From Candidatus Avelusimicrobium cornigerorum (lineage in GTDB: Bacteria; Elusimicrobiota; Elusimicrobia; Elusimicrobiales; Elusimicrobiaceae): DNA of 64,000 nucleotides. This document shows, piece after piece, positions 23,995-32,903 of this stretch. Each line of letters opens with the position of its first letter. Within the stretch, counting starts at the first letter, position 1. The stretch is taken from the NCBI GenBank assembly GCA_002309715.1, contig DBXW01000008.1:336-64335 (forward strand), read 5' to 3'. Under the pieces are notes generated by a model that was not told the DNA's origin, ran no database searches, and saw only the letters and a program-made list of their open reading frames with translations. A program made the translations under genes and the position numbers.

Positions 23995-25242
23995 ATGGAA
24001 GAAGAAACCACCGTTCCGCTGGCCGCGCGCCAAGCACCTAAAAAACTGGAAGATTTCGCCGGGCAACCGCATTTACTCGGCGAGGGGAAAATGTTGCGCC
24101 GGTTGCTGGAAGCGGATATGATTAAATCGGCCGTTTTCTTTGGGCCGCCCGGTTGCGGCAAGACGGCCACCGCGCGCTACATCGCTTCGCGCACGCAAGC
24201 ATACACGGTGGAACTTAATGCGGCTGCCGCGGGCGTGGCGGACATTAAAAAAGTGTTAGCCGAAGCCAAAGACCGCGCACGCACGCCGACGTTTGACCAA
24301 AAACGCACGCTTGTTATTTTGGACGAAATCCACCATTTTAACAAAACCCAACAAGACGTTTTATTGCCGTCTGTGGAAAAGGGCGACATCATTTTAATCG
24401 GAATTACGACGGAAAATCCGTATTTTTATATTAACACCGCGTTACTCTCGCGTTTTTCCGTGTTTGAATTTAAGGCATTGGGCGATAAAGATTTGCTTAA
24501 AATTTTAACGCGCGCCGCGCAAGATGAACACGCGCAAATTGACGACGACGCGGCCGAATTTTTTATCACACAAGCCAACGGCGACAGCCGCAAAATGCTA
24601 AACGCCGCCGAACTGGCTTTCGTTACCACCCGGCCCGGCAAAGATAACATCAAACATATTGATTTGGCTACTGCCAAAGAGTGCATCCAACGCCGCCACT
24701 TAAATTATGATAAAAAAGGCGACGAGCACTACGATATTATTTCCGCTTTTATTAAATCTATGCGCGGCTCGGACCCGGATGCAACCGTCTATTGGCTGGC
24801 TCGCATGTTGGAAAGCGGCGAAGATCCGCGCTTTATCGCGCGCCGCATTTTAATTTGCGCCAGTGAAGACGTGGGGCTGGCCGAGCCCGCCGCTATTATG
24901 ATTGCCCAAGCGGCCTTTTCAGCCGCCGAAGAACTGGGTATGCCCGAAGTGCGTATCCCCTTGGCGCACGCGGCGGTGTACGTGGCGTGTTGCCCCAAAA
25001 GCAACTCTGCCTATTTAGCCATAGACGGTGCTTTGCAAGAAGTACGCGAAGGCCGCTATCGCCCGGTGCCCGATCACTTGCGCTCCGGCGGGAAAAACCG
25101 CGGCTACAAATATGCGCACGATTTTCCCAATCACTACGTCAAACAACCGTATATGCCATATCCGAAAAAATTTTTTGAGCCGGGGAATTTGGGCAAAGAA
25201 CCCGCACTTATTGAACGGCTTAAAAAAATCAAAGGAGAATAA
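23995..25242 (+). CDS. rarA: Replication-associated recombination protein A (MgsA/WRNIP1 family AAA ATPase)
   Basis: An AAA+ clamp-loader-like ATPase acting at stalled forks (415 residues). Walker A GPPGCGKT is at residues 50-57, Walker B is VILDEIHHF, and sensor TTENPYFYIN and arginine-finger LLSRF follow. The C-terminal tetramerisation domain with RGSDPDATVYWLARML and the HAHDFPNHYVKQPYMP-like end (YKYAHDFPNHYVKQ) is intact. It follows the small protein by 2 nt and touches xseA directly, so the repair genes form one transcript. Confidence 0.95.
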   Translation: MEEETTVPLAARQAPKKLEDFAGQPHLLGEGKMLRRLLEADMIKSAVFFGPPGCGKTATARYIASRTQAYTVELNAAAAGVADIKKVLAEAKDRARTPTFDQKRTLVILDEIHHFNKTQQDVLLPSVEKGDIILIGITTENPYFYINTALLSRFSVFEFKALGDKDLLKILTRAAQDEHAQIDDDAAEFFITQANGDSRKMLNAAELAFVTTRPGKDNIKHIDLATAKECIQRRHLNYDKKGDEHYDIISAFIKSMRGSDPDATVYWLARMLESGEDPRFIARRILICASEDVGLAEPAAIMIAQAAFSAAEELGMPEVRIPLAHAAVYVACCPKSNSAYLAIDGALQEVREGRYRPVPDHLRSGGKNRGYKYAHDFPNHYVKQPYMPYPKKFFEPGNLGKEPALIERLKKIKGE

Positions 25243-26448
25243 ATGGAGCAAGAGGCCCCTTTCCGCGGACAAGTTTTTACCGTTACCGCTATCACACTCG
25301 CTGTCAAGCAAATGCTGGAAGGCGTGTTTCGCGGTGTGTTTGTGGAAGGCGAAGTGAGCAACTTGCGCACCGCCGCCAGCGGGCACGTATATTTTGATTT
25401 GAAAGACCGCGAATCACTCCTTTCCGGCGTGATGTTTAAATGGGATGCCAAAAAATACGGCGACCAATTACAAGAAGGGATGCAAGTGCGCGTGGGCGGC
25501 GATTTTTCATGTTACGCCAAACAAGGCCGCTACCAGATTGTAGCCAAAAGCGCAGAACTTTTAACCAAAGGAAATTTATTTTTAGAGTTTGAAAAACTAA
25601 AAAAGAAACTGGAGCAAGAGGGACTTTTCGCGCCGGAGCACAAACAAGAAATCCCCGCTTATCCGCAACGTATTGCCGTTATCACTTCGCCCACCGGCGC
25701 GGCGGTGCGCGATATTTTATCCGTGTTAAAACGACGCAGTCCGCATTTGGAAATTTTAATTATTCCCACGCTCGTGCAAGGCGACGAAGCCGCGCCGCAA
25801 ATTGCCCAAGCGTTACAAGATGCCAACCGCTTTACCCCCAAACCGGACGTGATTTTGTTGGGCCGCGGCGGCGGCAGTTTGGAAGATTTATGGGCGTTTA
25901 ACGAAGAAACCGTCGCGCGCGCTATTTTCAAAAGCAAAATTCCCGTCATTTCCTGCGTCGGTCACGAGGTTGATTTTACCATAGCCGATTTCGTAGCGGA
26001 CTTGCGCGCACCCACACCATCTGCCGCCGCGGAACTGGTCGTTAAAAATTCGCAAAACACGCACGAACATATTGCCGATTTACAAAAGCGTTTATTACAA
26101 GCCGTTAATTTATTTTACGAGCGCGCCAAACGCCGCTATGACCTGGCGGTTAATTCGCCCGTTTTCAAACGTCCGTCGGTACTTACACAAGAAAAAGAAC
26201 AACAACTAGACGATTTAACGCTACGTTTGGAAACGGCCTTTGCGCAAAAAAGCGCGCAATTTTCCGCGCGTTTTGAACTGGCCGCGCAAAAATTACAAGC
26301 ACTCGGCCCGCAAGCGGTGTTAAAACGCGGCTACAGCATTACGCGCAAACAAGACGGCACTGTCATCAGCCGCGTAGCACAAACACAAAGCGGCGAAGAT
26401 ATTTTTATACAAGTTCGTGACGGTATGATTTATACGCACGTCAAGTGA
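25243..26448 (+). CDS. xseA: Exodeoxyribonuclease VII large subunit
   Basis: A 401-residue XseA. The N-terminal OB-fold domain (FRGVFVEGEVSNLRTAASGHVYF), the catalytic domain with GRGGGSLEDLWAFNEE, and the CVGHEVDFTIADFVADLRAPTPSAAAE block are clear. A coiled-coil region and C-terminal LKRGYSI segment follow. It degrades single-stranded DNA together with several XseB subunits. AAAGGAG precedes the start; xseB begins 7 nt after its stop. Confidence 0.96.
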   Translation: MEQEAPFRGQVFTVTAITLAVKQMLEGVFRGVFVEGEVSNLRTAASGHVYFDLKDRESLLSGVMFKWDAKKYGDQLQEGMQVRVGGDFSCYAKQGRYQIVAKSAELLTKGNLFLEFEKLKKKLEQEGLFAPEHKQEIPAYPQRIAVITSPTGAAVRDILSVLKRRSPHLEILIIPTLVQGDEAAPQIAQALQDANRFTPKPDVILLGRGGGSLEDLWAFNEETVARAIFKSKIPVISCVGHEVDFTIADFVADLRAPTPSAAAELVVKNSQNTHEHIADLQKRLLQAVNLFYERAKRRYDLAVNSPVFKRPSVLTQEKEQQLDDLTLRLETAFAQKSAQFSARFELAAQKLQALGPQAVLKRGYSITRKQDGTVISRVAQTQSGEDIFIQVRDGMIYTHVK

Positions 26449-26455
26449 GGTATTT

Positions 26456-26704
26456 ATGGGAACAAAATTTAATTTTGAAAAACAACTCGCACGTTTGGAA
26501 GAAATCGTGGCGAAATTAGAAGAAGAACAAACCGATTTAGACGCGTCTGTCAAACTGTTTGAAGAAGGCGTTGTGCTTTCCAAGGAACTGGCGCAAAAGT
26601 TGGAAACCGTTAAATTTAAGGTGGAAGAACTGAAAAAGAAAGGCGCGGAAATGATGACGGAACCTTTCAACACCGAACTGGCGGAAAACGCAGATGGCGA
26701 ATAA
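26456..26704 (+). CDS. xseB: Exodeoxyribonuclease VII small subunit
   Basis: An 82-residue XseB: FEKQLARLEEIVAKLEEEQTDLDASVKLFEEG matches the two-helix family, with an acidic tail. Binds XseA. It overlaps the tlyA start by 11 nt, as in many bacteria where xseA-xseB and tlyA are linked. Confidence 0.93.
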   Translation: MGTKFNFEKQLARLEEIVAKLEEEQTDLDASVKLFEEGVVLSKELAQKLETVKFKVEELKKKGAEMMTEPFNTELAENADGE

Positions 26705-27458
26705 AAAATTACGTTTGGATATGGCTTTGGTGGAGCAAGGTTTTTTTGCAAGCCGCAACCGTGCCCAAGCGTCTATTATGGCGGGCGAAGTTTTGGTAAA
26801 CGGCGAAGTGGATACCCGCGCCGACCGTACCATTTTGCCCGAAGATAAAATCTCACTGAAAGAAAAATCGTGTCCGTACGTGTCGCGCGGCGGATTAAAA
26901 TTGGCGGGTGCACTTAACCATTGGAACATTTCCGTTAAAGATAAAGTGTGCGTGGACATCGGTGTTGCGACCGGCGGGTTTAGCGATTGCATGATTCAAG
27001 CCGGAGCCAAAGAAGTGTATGGGGTAGACGTAGGCAAAGGGCAACTGGCTGACGAAATGCGACGTTACAAAAATTTCTATTTCAAACCCGAAACTAACGC
27101 ACGCTACATGACGGCCGATTTATTTGATAACGCGCCGGAGTTTGCCGCGGTGGATGTGTCTTTTATTTCGCTCACCATGATTATGGAGCCGCTTTTTAAG
27201 GTAATGGCAGACAAAAGCGAAATCGTTTTTTTAATTAAACCGCAATTTGAACTTTCCCCCAAACAAGTGCCGCACGGTATTGTAAAAACCGACGAGAACC
27301 GACAACTGGCTATCAAGCGCGTAACAGACTATTTTGAAAGTATTAAAGAAAAATACGGCGGCAAGTCGGGCGAAGTGATTGAGTCCCCTATTAAAGGCAC
27401 ACACGGTAACACCGAATTTTTGTGGTACGTTCAACTAAATAAGCCTACGAAAAATTAA
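26694..27458 (+). CDS. tlyA: TlyA family rRNA (cytidine-2'-O)-methyltransferase
   Basis: A 254-residue protein. An N-terminal S4 RNA-binding domain (RLDMALVEQGFFASRNRAQ) is followed by an FtsJ/RrmJ-like methyltransferase domain. The SAM motif is VDIGVATGGFSDC at residues 87-99, where the family usually has DIGASTGGFTD. TlyA methylates 16S C1409 and/or 23S C1920. Older annotations call it hemolysin A. Last gene of the operon, followed by a terminator. Confidence 0.92.
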   Translation: MANKKLRLDMALVEQGFFASRNRAQASIMAGEVLVNGEVDTRADRTILPEDKISLKEKSCPYVSRGGLKLAGALNHWNISVKDKVCVDIGVATGGFSDCMIQAGAKEVYGVDVGKGQLADEMRRYKNFYFKPETNARYMTADLFDNAPEFAAVDVSFISLTMIMEPLFKVMADKSEIVFLIKPQFELSPKQVPHGIVKTDENRQLAIKRVTDYFESIKEKYGGKSGEVIESPIKGTHGNTEFLWYVQLNKPTKN

Positions 27459-27471
27459 ATTTTAAATGCAA

Positions 27472-27502
27472 AAATATCCCCCGTTTTTCGCGGGGGATAT
27501 TT
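27472..27502. terminator. Bidirectional terminator between tlyA and the TRL lipoprotein
   Basis: A 12-bp stem (27472-27483 with 27490-27502) with A/T arms on both ends. Confidence 0.85.
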
Positions 27503-27519
27503 GTTACAAAATCACTTTC

Positions 27520-27822
27520 TTATCGGCCGGTAACTACCGTGCAGACTTCAGCATAAATACCATAGCCTTTGATTTCTTTATCAATAGAGGCTACTTGGGT
27601 AATTCTGCCGTTTTTCTTAGCGGCTTCTACCGACATATCCCCGGAAACGAGAATACCTAACACGTTCGTCGCACAAGCGCGGCCCGTGCGGTTTCCGGTG
27701 CTACCGGTGACCATTAACGGTTGGGTGGTTTGGGCAAAAATAGCCATCCCGGCTTCCGTCACAGGGGTAGCGCACGCACCCAACATCAACGTGCTTGCAG
27801 CAAGCAACAATACTTTTTTCAT
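27520..27822 (-). CDS. TRL-like small lipoprotein
   Basis: A 100-residue lipoprotein precursor. The signal peptide MKKVLLLAASTLMLGAC ends in an LGAC lipobox, so Cys17 would be lipidated. The mature part (PLMVTGSTGNRTGRACATNVLGILVSGDMSVEAA, split here by family motif) has the GxACA..ILG...GD.S..AA pattern of the TRL-like family, first noticed next to tRNA loci. Function is unknown. The start at 27822 gives a normal signal peptide. It is a single gene between two terminators. Confidence 0.75.
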   Translation of the reverse strand: MKKVLLLAASTLMLGACATPVTEAGMAIFAQTTQPLMVTGSTGNRTGRACATNVLGILVSGDMSVEAAKKNGRITQVASIDKEIKGYGIYAEVCTVVTGR

Positions 27823-27883
27823 AAAGTACTCCTTATATATAGTTTGCTCTTTTACTATAGCATATTTTAACCACATACCACAA

Positions 27884-27913
27884 AAAAACCCCGCTCGAAA
27901 GAACGGGGTTTTT
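27884..27913. terminator. Terminator of rplM-rpsI
   Basis: Stem AAAAACCCCG/CGGGGTTTTT (27884-27893 with 27904-27913). On the minus strand it is followed by a long T run. Confidence 0.9.
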
Positions 27914-27944
27914 GAATTGTATTTCCGTTTCCAACAACCAACGA

Positions 27945-28340
27945 TTAACGTTTGGAGAATTGGAAGCGTTTGCGGGCACCGGGTTGACCGGGTTTCTTTC
28001 TTTCCACCATACGCGGATCGCGCGTAAGGTAGCCCGCTTTTTTAACGGTTTTTTTAATATCTTCGCTGATTTGCGCCAAAGAGCGGGCAATCGCGTGGCG
28101 AAGCGCACCGGCTTGGCTGGAAATACCACCGCCATTTACACGAGCGGTAACATCATATTCTTTTTCCAAGTTGGTGACCACTAACGGAGATTTTACCATC
28201 GCTTTGCAGCGGGTGTGGTTGCCAAAATATTCGTCTAACGATTTAGCATTGACCGTAATGTTTCCTTTACCTTTCAACAGCGACACTTGCGCTACAGAGG
28301 TTTTTCTTCTTCCGGTTTTTAAGTCTTTGGTATTGTTCAT
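27945..28340 (-). CDS. rpsI: 30S ribosomal protein S9
   Basis: A 131-residue S9 with GRRKTSVAQVSLLKGKGNITVN at the start of the core and the basic RKRFQFSKR tail that reaches the P-site tRNA. AGAGGG site. Forms the usual rplM-rpsI operon. Confidence 0.97.
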   Translation of the reverse strand: MNNTKDLKTGRRKTSVAQVSLLKGKGNITVNAKSLDEYFGNHTRCKAMVKSPLVVTNLEKEYDVTARVNGGGISSQAGALRHAIARSLAQISEDIKKTVKKAGYLTRDPRMVERKKPGQPGARKRFQFSKR

Positions 28341-28351
28341 AAATTTCCCTC

Positions 28352-28777
28352 TTATTTACCCATGCGTTCCGTGAAGGTGTGCTCTTCGCCGGCAAACAAG
28401 CGCAAGCGTTTCATGCGCGGCGCGCGGAGTTTGTTTTCATCTAACATGCGTTTCACCGCAAGTTCCAACACGCGGGTAGGATTATTTTCAAGCACTCTTT
28501 TTACCGGAGTTTCCTTCGCGCCTTTGGCGTAACCGGAGTGAGAGAAATATACTTTCTGCTCCATTTTTTTACCGGTCAATTTGATTTTGCCCGCATTGGT
28601 TACTACGACGAAATCTCCGCAGTCCATATGAGGCGTATATGTTTTTTTATGTTTACCCATTAAGAGCACGGCAATTTTGGTTGCCAATCTGCCCAGGGTT
28701 TGGCCCGTGGCATCAATGTGATGCCATTTACGGGTGGTTTCTACTTCCTTAACGGAAGGTAAAAATGTTTTTGTCAT
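28352..28777 (-). CDS. rplM: 50S ribosomal protein L13
   Basis: A 141-residue L13: WHHIDATGQTLGRLATKIA, then the GDFVVVTNAGKIKLTGKK and YFSHSGYAKGAKE segments. First gene of rplM-rpsI, 11 bp before rpsI. A leader of about 70 nt precedes it; L13 leaders are autoregulated in some bacteria, but no specific element is recognised here. Confidence 0.97.
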   Translation of the reverse strand: MTKTFLPSVKEVETTRKWHHIDATGQTLGRLATKIAVLLMGKHKKTYTPHMDCGDFVVVTNAGKIKLTGKKMEQKVYFSHSGYAKGAKETPVKRVLENNPTRVLELAVKRMLDENKLRAPRMKRLRLFAGEEHTFTERMGK

Positions 28778-28853
28778 GTTTAGTTTCTACCTTTTGTAAT
28801 TATTTCGCACGGAGTGGTAGCCGCGCGTAGTAATGACTCGTGGTTTCTTATAT

Positions 28854-28862
28854 ATTATAACA
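28854..28862 (-). promoter_or_regulatory. Extended -10 promoter of rplM-rpsI
   Basis: Minus-strand TGTTATAAT, the same element as at rpsF. No good -35. Confidence 0.6.
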
Positions 28863-28895
28863 AAATGAAAGATTTTTTTCTCATTTTTTTTGCTT

Positions 28896-29870
28896 TTACA
28901 ACATTTGTTGCGCTTGCAAAAGCAAGGTCCGCACTTGCCGCAACATATCCAAACGTACAAATTCACCACGCACCGCGGCTGCATTTGGAAATCCGCTTAT
29001 CCAATATCCGGCCGTTTTGCGGCTACGGTTAATGCCGACACGTTCCCCATAATAAGCCACGTTTTCTTCAATCAGTTTTAGGTAAACTCCCAACCGCTTT
29101 TTCGGCGTGAGGCCTTGCGGAATTTGGCCGGAAAAGGAGTCTATAATATCTTGAAAAATAAAAGGGTTGCCAACGGCACCGCGCCCAATCATCACGCCCG
29201 CACAGCCCGCCTCTAAAAATTGTTTTGCACGCGCAAAGTCCGTTACGCCGCCATTTCCTATCACGGGAATTTTAACCGCCGCACACGCTTGGGCAAGAGC
29301 ATCTATATTAGGCTCTCCGCTATGCATATCCACCGCCGCGCGGGCGTGCAAAGCAACGGCCGCCGCACCGCAATCTTCGGCCAGTTTTGCCAGCCGCGCC
29401 CCCAAAAATTCTTTGTGATTTAACGCAATGCGCGTTTTTAGAGTAACGGGAACGGTTACGCTTTTAACTGCCGCCGTTAAAAGCCGCGCCAGTTTTTTTT
29501 CATCTTTCATTAGCACACATCCGGCTCCGGCCTTGTTGATTTTTTTTACAGGACAACCGGCATTTAAATCTATGATGTCTGCTCCGGTTGCTTGAGCCTG
29601 ACGGGCGGCTTCTTCTATGGTTTGTTCATCGGAACCGAAAATCTGCATGGACACCGGGTGCTCTTTGGGGCTTACTTGTAGCATCCTTCCGCTTTTGGCA
29701 TTACCGTAATGAAGCGCGTGGGCAGAAACCATTTCCGCACAAACAAGGCCTGCCCCTCCTTGCAAACAAAGCACCCGGAAAGGTGAATCTGTAATACCGG
29801 CCATAGGCGCCAATACTAAATTATTAGGTAAAGTTACAGAACCAATAGTAAGTGAATGAATAAATTTCAT
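28896..29870 (-). CDS. dus: tRNA-dihydrouridine synthase (DusB-like)
   Basis: An FMN enzyme reducing uridines in tRNA (324 residues). The opening LVLAPMAGITDSPFR, the catalytic-Cys segment DLNAGCPVKKINKAGAGC and the FMN phosphate loop (IPVIGNGGV with IGRGAVGNPF) are present. The DusB type is likely from this pattern, but the target position cannot be read from sequence. Its start overlaps the upstream nucleotidase-like gene by 4 nt (ATGA). Confidence 0.92.
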   Translation of the reverse strand: MKFIHSLTIGSVTLPNNLVLAPMAGITDSPFRVLCLQGGAGLVCAEMVSAHALHYGNAKSGRMLQVSPKEHPVSMQIFGSDEQTIEEAARQAQATGADIIDLNAGCPVKKINKAGAGCVLMKDEKKLARLLTAAVKSVTVPVTLKTRIALNHKEFLGARLAKLAEDCGAAAVALHARAAVDMHSGEPNIDALAQACAAVKIPVIGNGGVTDFARAKQFLEAGCAGVMIGRGAVGNPFIFQDIIDSFSGQIPQGLTPKKRLGVYLKLIEENVAYYGERVGINRSRKTAGYWISGFPNAAAVRGEFVRLDMLRQVRTLLLQAQQML

Positions 29871-31354
29871 TTAACCAATTTCCAACGGCCGGTTTTAGGA
29901 AGGGACACTTGTTTTTGTCGTACCAAGCACGCACGCATAATCTGCCGGGCTTCCACAAAGGTGTTTTTAAATTCCAACGAGTCTATAAAATAATCGTGTC
30001 CGAAACCGCCGGCCAGCACGTGATCGGTTACAGCCAAACGGTACGTATCTTGCGGGCGCACAATACGACCGTTATTTAACGTTATTTTTTTGATTGTTTT
30101 GCCGGACTGCCCCACTTGATACTCTACCGTAAAACCGGCAATTTGCGGAAAATTATCTTTAGCCGCCAAAGAGGCTTCCAATGCTTTTATAAACATCTCC
30201 CCACGCATCGTTAAAAACGTGATATTGTCCCCGTAAGGGTACATTTTATATAAATCATATTCCGTAATAACACCCGCCGGTAGCGAACTGCGGATGGAAT
30301 CCGCATTTAAAATAGCCCCGTCTAATTTAGACCATTTATACAAACAATCGGCCAGCATATTGCCCAGGACCGACTCTCTCCCGCGCAACGTAATAATTTC
30401 CCGTTCCGATTTAGACACGCGAGCATTTAATTTATGTTGCGTTTCATCTTGGAAATGTTGGGCCTGCATGGCCAAAGATTCATCTTCTCCCCATGTATCC
30501 TTTACCAAAGGGATATCTTCAAAGGTTACGTCTTGCACTTGATTATTTTTATCAAAAACAACATGCACAAAGCCCACGCTATCTAGTTTTGCACCCGGAT
30601 AAATCAAATGGGTTTGGTTGATCTTGTCGGTTTCCGCGGTTTCGTGGTCTTTATTGGCGCTTAAAATCAAATTGATTCCCGGCACTTCTTCGGCGAGTAG
30701 CGCATCGGCCGGAGTATCAGCCGTATTATCTTCCAGCGCACTAAGTAAAATAATAAAATCCACCCCTTTGCTTTGCAAGAGCGCCACCATCTGTGCGGCA
30801 ATTTCCACCGGGTTTTGCACGGAAAATCCGGCCAGACGCGTTCGGTGCGTGCGCAACGCTTCGGGGCTGACTAACCCAAATATGCCTACCTTGATCCCGT
30901 TTTGTGTAAAAATTTGGTAATCGTGCATCGGCCAGGGAATTTGGTTATCTAATTTTAAATTAGATACCACCACCGGGTAAGGCAGTTCGCGCACGATCCC
31001 GCGTAACGCCGGCCAACCGAAAAGGAAATCTTTATCGCTCAAAGAAGAAGCCGTATAAGGGATTTCTTTTAAAAAAGGTGTAATAAATGCGCCTTGTGTG
31101 ATAGCGGATTCGGGCGCAGAACCAAACCAGTTCCCGCCGTCAAATAATAAATACGGTTCGGTGCGCTGGCTTAGAAAAGCCTTAAGCACCCCATAGCCGC
31201 CCGTTTGCTGGTTAGCAAATCGCGGCTCTGGGCGGCTTTGATAAAAACCTTGTGCATCTGCCGTGTAAAAAATATCCAAATGCGTAGGTTCTTCTTGGGC
31301 ACAAGCACCCAAGAAGAACGTTAGCAAAAAGACAAATACACGACTTTTTCTCAT
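29867..31354 (-). CDS. 5'-nucleotidase-like lipoprotein lacking metal ligands (pseudoenzyme)
   Basis: A 495-residue relative of the UshA/5'-nucleotidase family, with a lipobox LGAC (Cys18). It has the two-domain layout of the next gene: metallophosphatase-like domain, then the C-terminal domain (residues ~320-490). Aligned to that paralogue, the metal and catalytic residues are largely replaced. D33 and D72 remain. The motif-I His is Q35, the NHE triad is D107-K108-D109, the next His is S205, and the GHAH motif becomes SANKD. Phosphatase activity is therefore unlikely. It may bind a nucleotide or partner at the membrane. Located between an active-looking paralogue and dus. Confidence 0.8.
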   Translation of the reverse strand: MRKSRVFVFLLTFFLGACAQEEPTHLDIFYTADAQGFYQSRPEPRFANQQTGGYGVLKAFLSQRTEPYLLFDGGNWFGSAPESAITQGAFITPFLKEIPYTASSLSDKDFLFGWPALRGIVRELPYPVVVSNLKLDNQIPWPMHDYQIFTQNGIKVGIFGLVSPEALRTHRTRLAGFSVQNPVEIAAQMVALLQSKGVDFIILLSALEDNTADTPADALLAEEVPGINLILSANKDHETAETDKINQTHLIYPGAKLDSVGFVHVVFDKNNQVQDVTFEDIPLVKDTWGEDESLAMQAQHFQDETQHKLNARVSKSEREIITLRGRESVLGNMLADCLYKWSKLDGAILNADSIRSSLPAGVITEYDLYKMYPYGDNITFLTMRGEMFIKALEASLAAKDNFPQIAGFTVEYQVGQSGKTIKKITLNNGRIVRPQDTYRLAVTDHVLAGGFGHDYFIDSLEFKNTFVEARQIMRACLVRQKQVSLPKTGRWKLVK

Positions 31355-31367
31355 AGCACTCTGCCGC

Positions 31368-32849
31368 TTATCTTACGGCCACGCGACCTTCCGGCCCGGG
31401 CTTAATCGGCTCTTTGCGCGTACCTTTGCGCAATCCTTCTTCTATAAGTTGGCGGATATTTTTAGTACCCACTTCTGTCTTTTTATCGTCGGGGATAGAT
31501 TTAAAAATAGCCCCTTCGCTGCGGCCCTGGGCAATAAATGAATTGGTCGCAATTGTATAATTTTTATGATTTTCAAGCGGTTTCGTGTTTACCCAAATGC
31601 GCAAATCTTTTACTTTGCCTTTTTTATTATAGGTAAGGCTGACGGCCAAACCGGAATAAGCAAAACGCGTTTTCCCTTTAGAAAGCCCGCTTTTTACAAT
31701 GCGTTTTAACATACGGCCGTCTACCGTCATACGCGTAACCGTATTTTCAAACGGATGAATATTGATGACATCTCGTTTGGTAACCGCTCCTTGCGGCATA
31801 TCGGCCCGTGTGCCGCCGGTGTTGGTAATAAATACATCTACCCCGGCATATTCCCGACCTAAATCAGCCACCCAGTTATCTAACGAATTGTCTAAAAATT
31901 TAGGATCACTGGCCCGTTTGGGCATGGGTTCTTCCGTATAACCAAGCACCTCATCTACGCCGGGCTCGCGTAAGCGTTCGGTTAATTTTAAAATATCAGC
32001 ATCTTGACCGGTTTTGTTGATATACAAGGGGATAATTTCTGATTTTGCCGATACGAACTTACCGGTTTTATCGTCGGTAGTAATCGTAACTTTGCTTACA
32101 TTTTTAGTATAACAACCACTTTCCACAAAAAGCACGCCGTTTATTTTTTTGTTCTGGATAATTTTATGTGCATGCCCGCCTAATACTACGTGAACGCGCC
32201 CCGCAAACTTTTCTGCGATTTCAGCCACATACGAACCTTTCGCTCCGTGTTTGTCGTCGGCCATAGAATCGTGCACAAGGACTACCACCACGTCAGGTTT
32301 CTGCCTTTCTGCTTGAACAAGCGCCGTTTCCAGTGCTTCTAACGGTTTGGTAAACGCATAACGAGTGGTTTCCTGCGTGGGATGATTATTAGCCAAGCCG
32401 ATAACCGCAATTTTCACGCCGTTGCGGGTAAATATTTTATACGGTGCTACGTGGGCAGGATATTTAAGCGTACCGGCTTGCACAAAGTTGGCCGCTAAAA
32501 TAGCGAACTGCGCTTTTTGCAGCATAGGCGCCACCGCCGCATCTTTAAAATCAAACTCATGATTGCCGATGGTAGCCGCATCATATTTCAATGCGTTCAT
32601 AATTTCCACACTTTTAAGGCCTTGAGAATTTTTAGCCTCCACGGTCCCGTTGGAAAAATCCCCGCTATCTAAAAGTAAATAATTTTGGGGACCGTTTTTC
32701 ACAACCGCCGCCAGCGCAGCGAAACCACCTATCCCCTTCTGGGCATAGTAATATCCGTGCGTATCGCTGGTGTGATAGACTACGGTATTTTTAGCGCTGA
32801 GTGCAAATGGCAAAACAAGCGCGGTAAGCAAAAGTACTAATCGTTTCAT
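31368..32849 (-). CDS. Secreted 5'-nucleotidase/UDP-sugar hydrolase family protein
   Basis: A 493-residue exported metallophosphatase of the UshA family, releasing phosphate from nucleotides or sugar nucleotides in the periplasm. There is a Sec signal peptide (cut near Ala19). All dinuclear-metal motifs are intact: D29/H31, D61, N96-H97-E98, H193 and GGHAH at 224-228. The C-terminal substrate domain has TNTGGTRADMPQG and NIHPFENT. It is the first of two tandem paralogues; 18 nt separate it from the degenerate copy. Confidence 0.92.
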   Translation of the reverse strand: MKRLVLLLTALVLPFALSAKNTVVYHTSDTHGYYYAQKGIGGFAALAAVVKNGPQNYLLLDSGDFSNGTVEAKNSQGLKSVEIMNALKYDAATIGNHEFDFKDAAVAPMLQKAQFAILAANFVQAGTLKYPAHVAPYKIFTRNGVKIAVIGLANNHPTQETTRYAFTKPLEALETALVQAERQKPDVVVVLVHDSMADDKHGAKGSYVAEIAEKFAGRVHVVLGGHAHKIIQNKKINGVLFVESGCYTKNVSKVTITTDDKTGKFVSAKSEIIPLYINKTGQDADILKLTERLREPGVDEVLGYTEEPMPKRASDPKFLDNSLDNWVADLGREYAGVDVFITNTGGTRADMPQGAVTKRDVINIHPFENTVTRMTVDGRMLKRIVKSGLSKGKTRFAYSGLAVSLTYNKKGKVKDLRIWVNTKPLENHKNYTIATNSFIAQGRSEGAIFKSIPDDKKTEVGTKNIRQLIEEGLRKGTRKEPIKPGPEGRVAVR

Positions 32850-32874
32850 CCTTTTCTCCTTTGTGGAAATATAG

Positions 32875-32897
32875 CCGCCCGGTTTTCAAGCGGGCGG
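32875..32897 (-). other. GC-rich hairpin between nifS and the nucleotidase gene
   Basis: Stem CCGCCCG/CGGGCGG (32875-32881 with 32891-32897). No T run follows on the minus strand, so it is either a weak terminator or an RNA stability hairpin. Confidence 0.5.
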
Positions 32898-32903
32898 TAA
32901 CTA

